Positions 63,052 through 64,000 of a DNA stretch of 64,000 bases are shown here, in pieces. The position numbers and the translations under genes are program-made. How positions within the stretch are numbered: position 1 is the first letter of the stretch; each line of letters begins with the position of its first letter. This stretch comes from Weizmannia acidilactici (lineage in GTDB: Bacteria; Bacillota; Bacilli; Bacillales; Bacillaceae_C): contig NZ_BKZP01000007.1 of NCBI RefSeq assembly GCF_008974185.1, forward strand, positions 47,559 to 111,558, in the 5' to 3' direction. A model generated the notes under the pieces. It did no database searches. It worked only from the letters and a program-made list of their open reading frames with translations, and was not told the DNA's origin.

Positions 63052-63125
63052 TAGCGGCGGAGGGGATCGAACCCCCGACCTCACGGGTATGAACCGTACG
63101 CTCTAGCCAGCTGAGCTACGCCGCC
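63052..63125 (-). tRNA. tRNA-Met (CAT, elongator)
   Basis: Anticodon CAT; acceptor GGCGGCG/CGCCGCT with normal pairing at 1-72 (G.U), unlike the initiator. CCA not encoded. Confidence 0.9.
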
Positions 63126-63142
63126 ATTATCCAATCTATATT

Positions 63143-63218
63143 TGGTGGAGCCTAGCGGGATCGAACCGCTGACCTCCTGCGTGCAAAGCAGGCGCTCTCC
63201 CAGCTGAGCTAAGGCCCC
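63143..63218 (-). tRNA. tRNA-Ala (TGC)
   Basis: Anticodon TGC in loop TTTGCAC; the G.U pair of the alanine acceptor stem is present; CCA encoded. Confidence 0.95.
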
Positions 63219-63231
63219 TTTTTTGTCATCA

Positions 63232-63308
63232 TGGTCGGGAAGACAGGATTCGAACCTGCGACCCCATGGTCCCAAACCACGTGCTCTACCAAGCTGAGCT
63301 ACTTCCCG
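63232..63308 (-). tRNA. tRNA-Pro (TGG)
   Basis: Anticodon TGG in loop TTTGGGA; acceptor CGGGAAG/CTTCCCG, CCA encoded. Confidence 0.95.
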
Positions 63309-63322
63309 GAAGGAAATTAAAA

Positions 63323-63396
63323 CGCGCCCAAGAGGAGTCGAACCCCTAACCTTTTGATCCGTAGTCAAACGCTCTATCCAATTGAGCTATGGGCGC
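63323..63396 (-). tRNA. tRNA-Arg (ACG)
   Basis: Anticodon ACG in loop CTACGGA, expected to be edited to ICG; acceptor GCGCCCA/TGGGCGC, CCA not encoded. Confidence 0.95.
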
Positions 63397-63416
63397 ATAT
63401 TTTATAATGTTAATGA

Positions 63417-63502
63417 TGCCGAGGACCGGAGTCGAACCGGTACGGTAGTCACCTACCGCAGGATTTTAAGTCCTGTGCGTCTGCCTATTCCGCCACCCCG
63501 GC
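63417..63502 (-). tRNA. tRNA-Leu (TAA)
   Basis: Long variable arm, anticodon TAA; acceptor GCCGGGG/CCTCGGC with discriminator A; CCA not encoded. Confidence 0.95.
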
Positions 63503-63510
63503 GGGATATA

Positions 63511-63585
63511 TGGAGCGGAAGACGGGATTCGAACCCGCGACCCCCACCTTGGCAAGGTGGTGTTCTACCACTGAACTACTTCCGC
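63511..63585 (-). tRNA. tRNA-Gly (GCC)
   Basis: Anticodon GCC in loop TTGCCAA; acceptor GCGGAAG/CTTCCGC, CCA encoded. Confidence 0.95.
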
Positions 63586-63591
63586 AAACAG

Positions 63592-63673
63592 TGCGGGTGA
63601 AGGGAGTCGAACCCCCACGCCTTACGGCGCCAGATCCTAAGTCTGGTGCGTCTGCCTATTCCGCCACACCCGC
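63592..63673 (-). tRNA. tRNA-Leu (TAG)
   Basis: Long variable arm, anticodon TAG in loop CTTAGGA; acceptor GCGGGTG/CACCCGC, discriminator A, CCA not encoded. Confidence 0.95.
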
Positions 63674-63678
63674 GGAAA

Positions 63679-63754
63679 TGGTGAGCCATGCAGGATTCGA
63701 ACCTGCGACCCTCTGATTAAAAGTCAGATGCTCTACCGACTGAGCTAATGGCTC
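63679..63754 (-). tRNA. tRNA-Lys (TTT)
   Basis: Anticodon TTT in loop CTTTTAA; acceptor GAGCCAT/ATGGCTC, CCA encoded. Substrate of the MnmL/MnmM pathway encoded at 22.4-24.0 kb. Confidence 0.95.
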
Positions 63755-63840
63755 ATTTTTGCCCGCCATATTTTCCTAAAATAACATTTAACCCTGCACT
63801 ATCTCTTTTTTAACAACAAACCATGCTTGTCACAAAAAAG

Positions 63841-63869
63841 ATTATACTATATCAGGTTAAATATGTACA
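63841..63869 (-). promoter_or_regulatory. Internal promoter between tRNA-Thr and tRNA-Lys
   Basis: Minus strand TGTACA, 17-bp spacer, TATAAT, in the 144-bp gap that separates the last two tRNA genes of the window. The other 19 genes are packed with gaps of about 4-30 bp. Confidence 0.5.
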
Positions 63870-63898
63870 TAGCCAATTCTACTTTTTTACATCAAATA

Positions 63899-63974
<76 letters not shown>

Positions 63975-64000
63975 AGTCTCGCACTCGCATATAAAAATAG

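Overview
The window reads as chromosome of a spore-forming Bacillaceae bacterium of moderate GC. Three things point there: a cse60-type sporulation gene, Gram-positive-style leaders (a leucine T-box and an S-box), and a gene order that, from memory, follows the yt* region of Bacillus subtilis closely. Lactic or thermotolerant relatives such as Heyndrickxia (Bacillus) coagulans are a reasonable guess, but species cannot be fixed from the window alone.

Layout. 1-17.5 kb: ytpP, a DUF84 NTPase, a broken ytoP, ytzB, ytnP, trmB, ytzH, ytmP, the ytlP-ytlQ-ytlR operon, pepV-dat, ytzE, an rsuA remnant, the lipid flippase ytgP, the flavoprotein ytfP, cse60 and two small membrane proteins. 17.5-31.3 kb: leuS behind a T-box, yttB, ytzC, the overlapping tRNA-modification pair mnmL-mnmM (ytqA-ytqB), an apparent operon ytpA-ytpB-flavin monooxygenase, ytoA, asnB, and metK behind a SAM riboswitch. 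31.9-35.1 kb: pckA, a Nudix hydrolase, ytmB, ytmA. 35.1-44.9 kb is an accessory block lying where ytmA and ytlA would be neighbours: a 1.1-kb gene-less stretch, gntK, an exporter remnant, a frameshifted xdhC followed by three xanthine-dehydrogenase-family subunits, an amidohydrolase remnant, and gntP with a CcpA-type site. 45-50.9 kb: the ytlA-C-D ABC transporter, ytkD, dps, yidD, a zinc-type binding lipoprotein and small proteins. 51-59.8 kb: the menaquinone genes menF-D-H-B-E-C, with menA divergent. 59.8-62.05 kb: a CheY/GAF-LuxR mosaic pseudogene and a defective IS3-family element. 62.08 kb to the end: twenty tRNA genes on the minus strand, in the order I recall for B. subtilis trnB.

How it fits together. 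Most genes are housekeeping: translation (leuS, trmB, mnmL/M, tRNAs), central metabolism (pckA, metK, asnB), menaquinone synthesis and metal/DNA protection (dps, zinc lipoprotein). Gluconate uptake and phosphorylation (gntP, gntK) are present but separated by about 6 kb of other genes. The XDH-type hydroxylase has intact catalytic subunits but a frameshifted maturation factor. Degeneration is common: ytoP, rsuA, the exporter, xdhC, the amidohydrolase, the LuxR-type regulator, OrfB of the IS, and possibly the 5' end of yttB.

No clear defence system, prophage or CRISPR array was seen. The most unusual signals are two non-coding arrays of short motifs repeating every ~21 bp (two different motifs), the IS element sitting in the loop of what looks like the tRNA-operon terminator, and the coupling of a C35-terpene synthase to a flavin monooxygenase.
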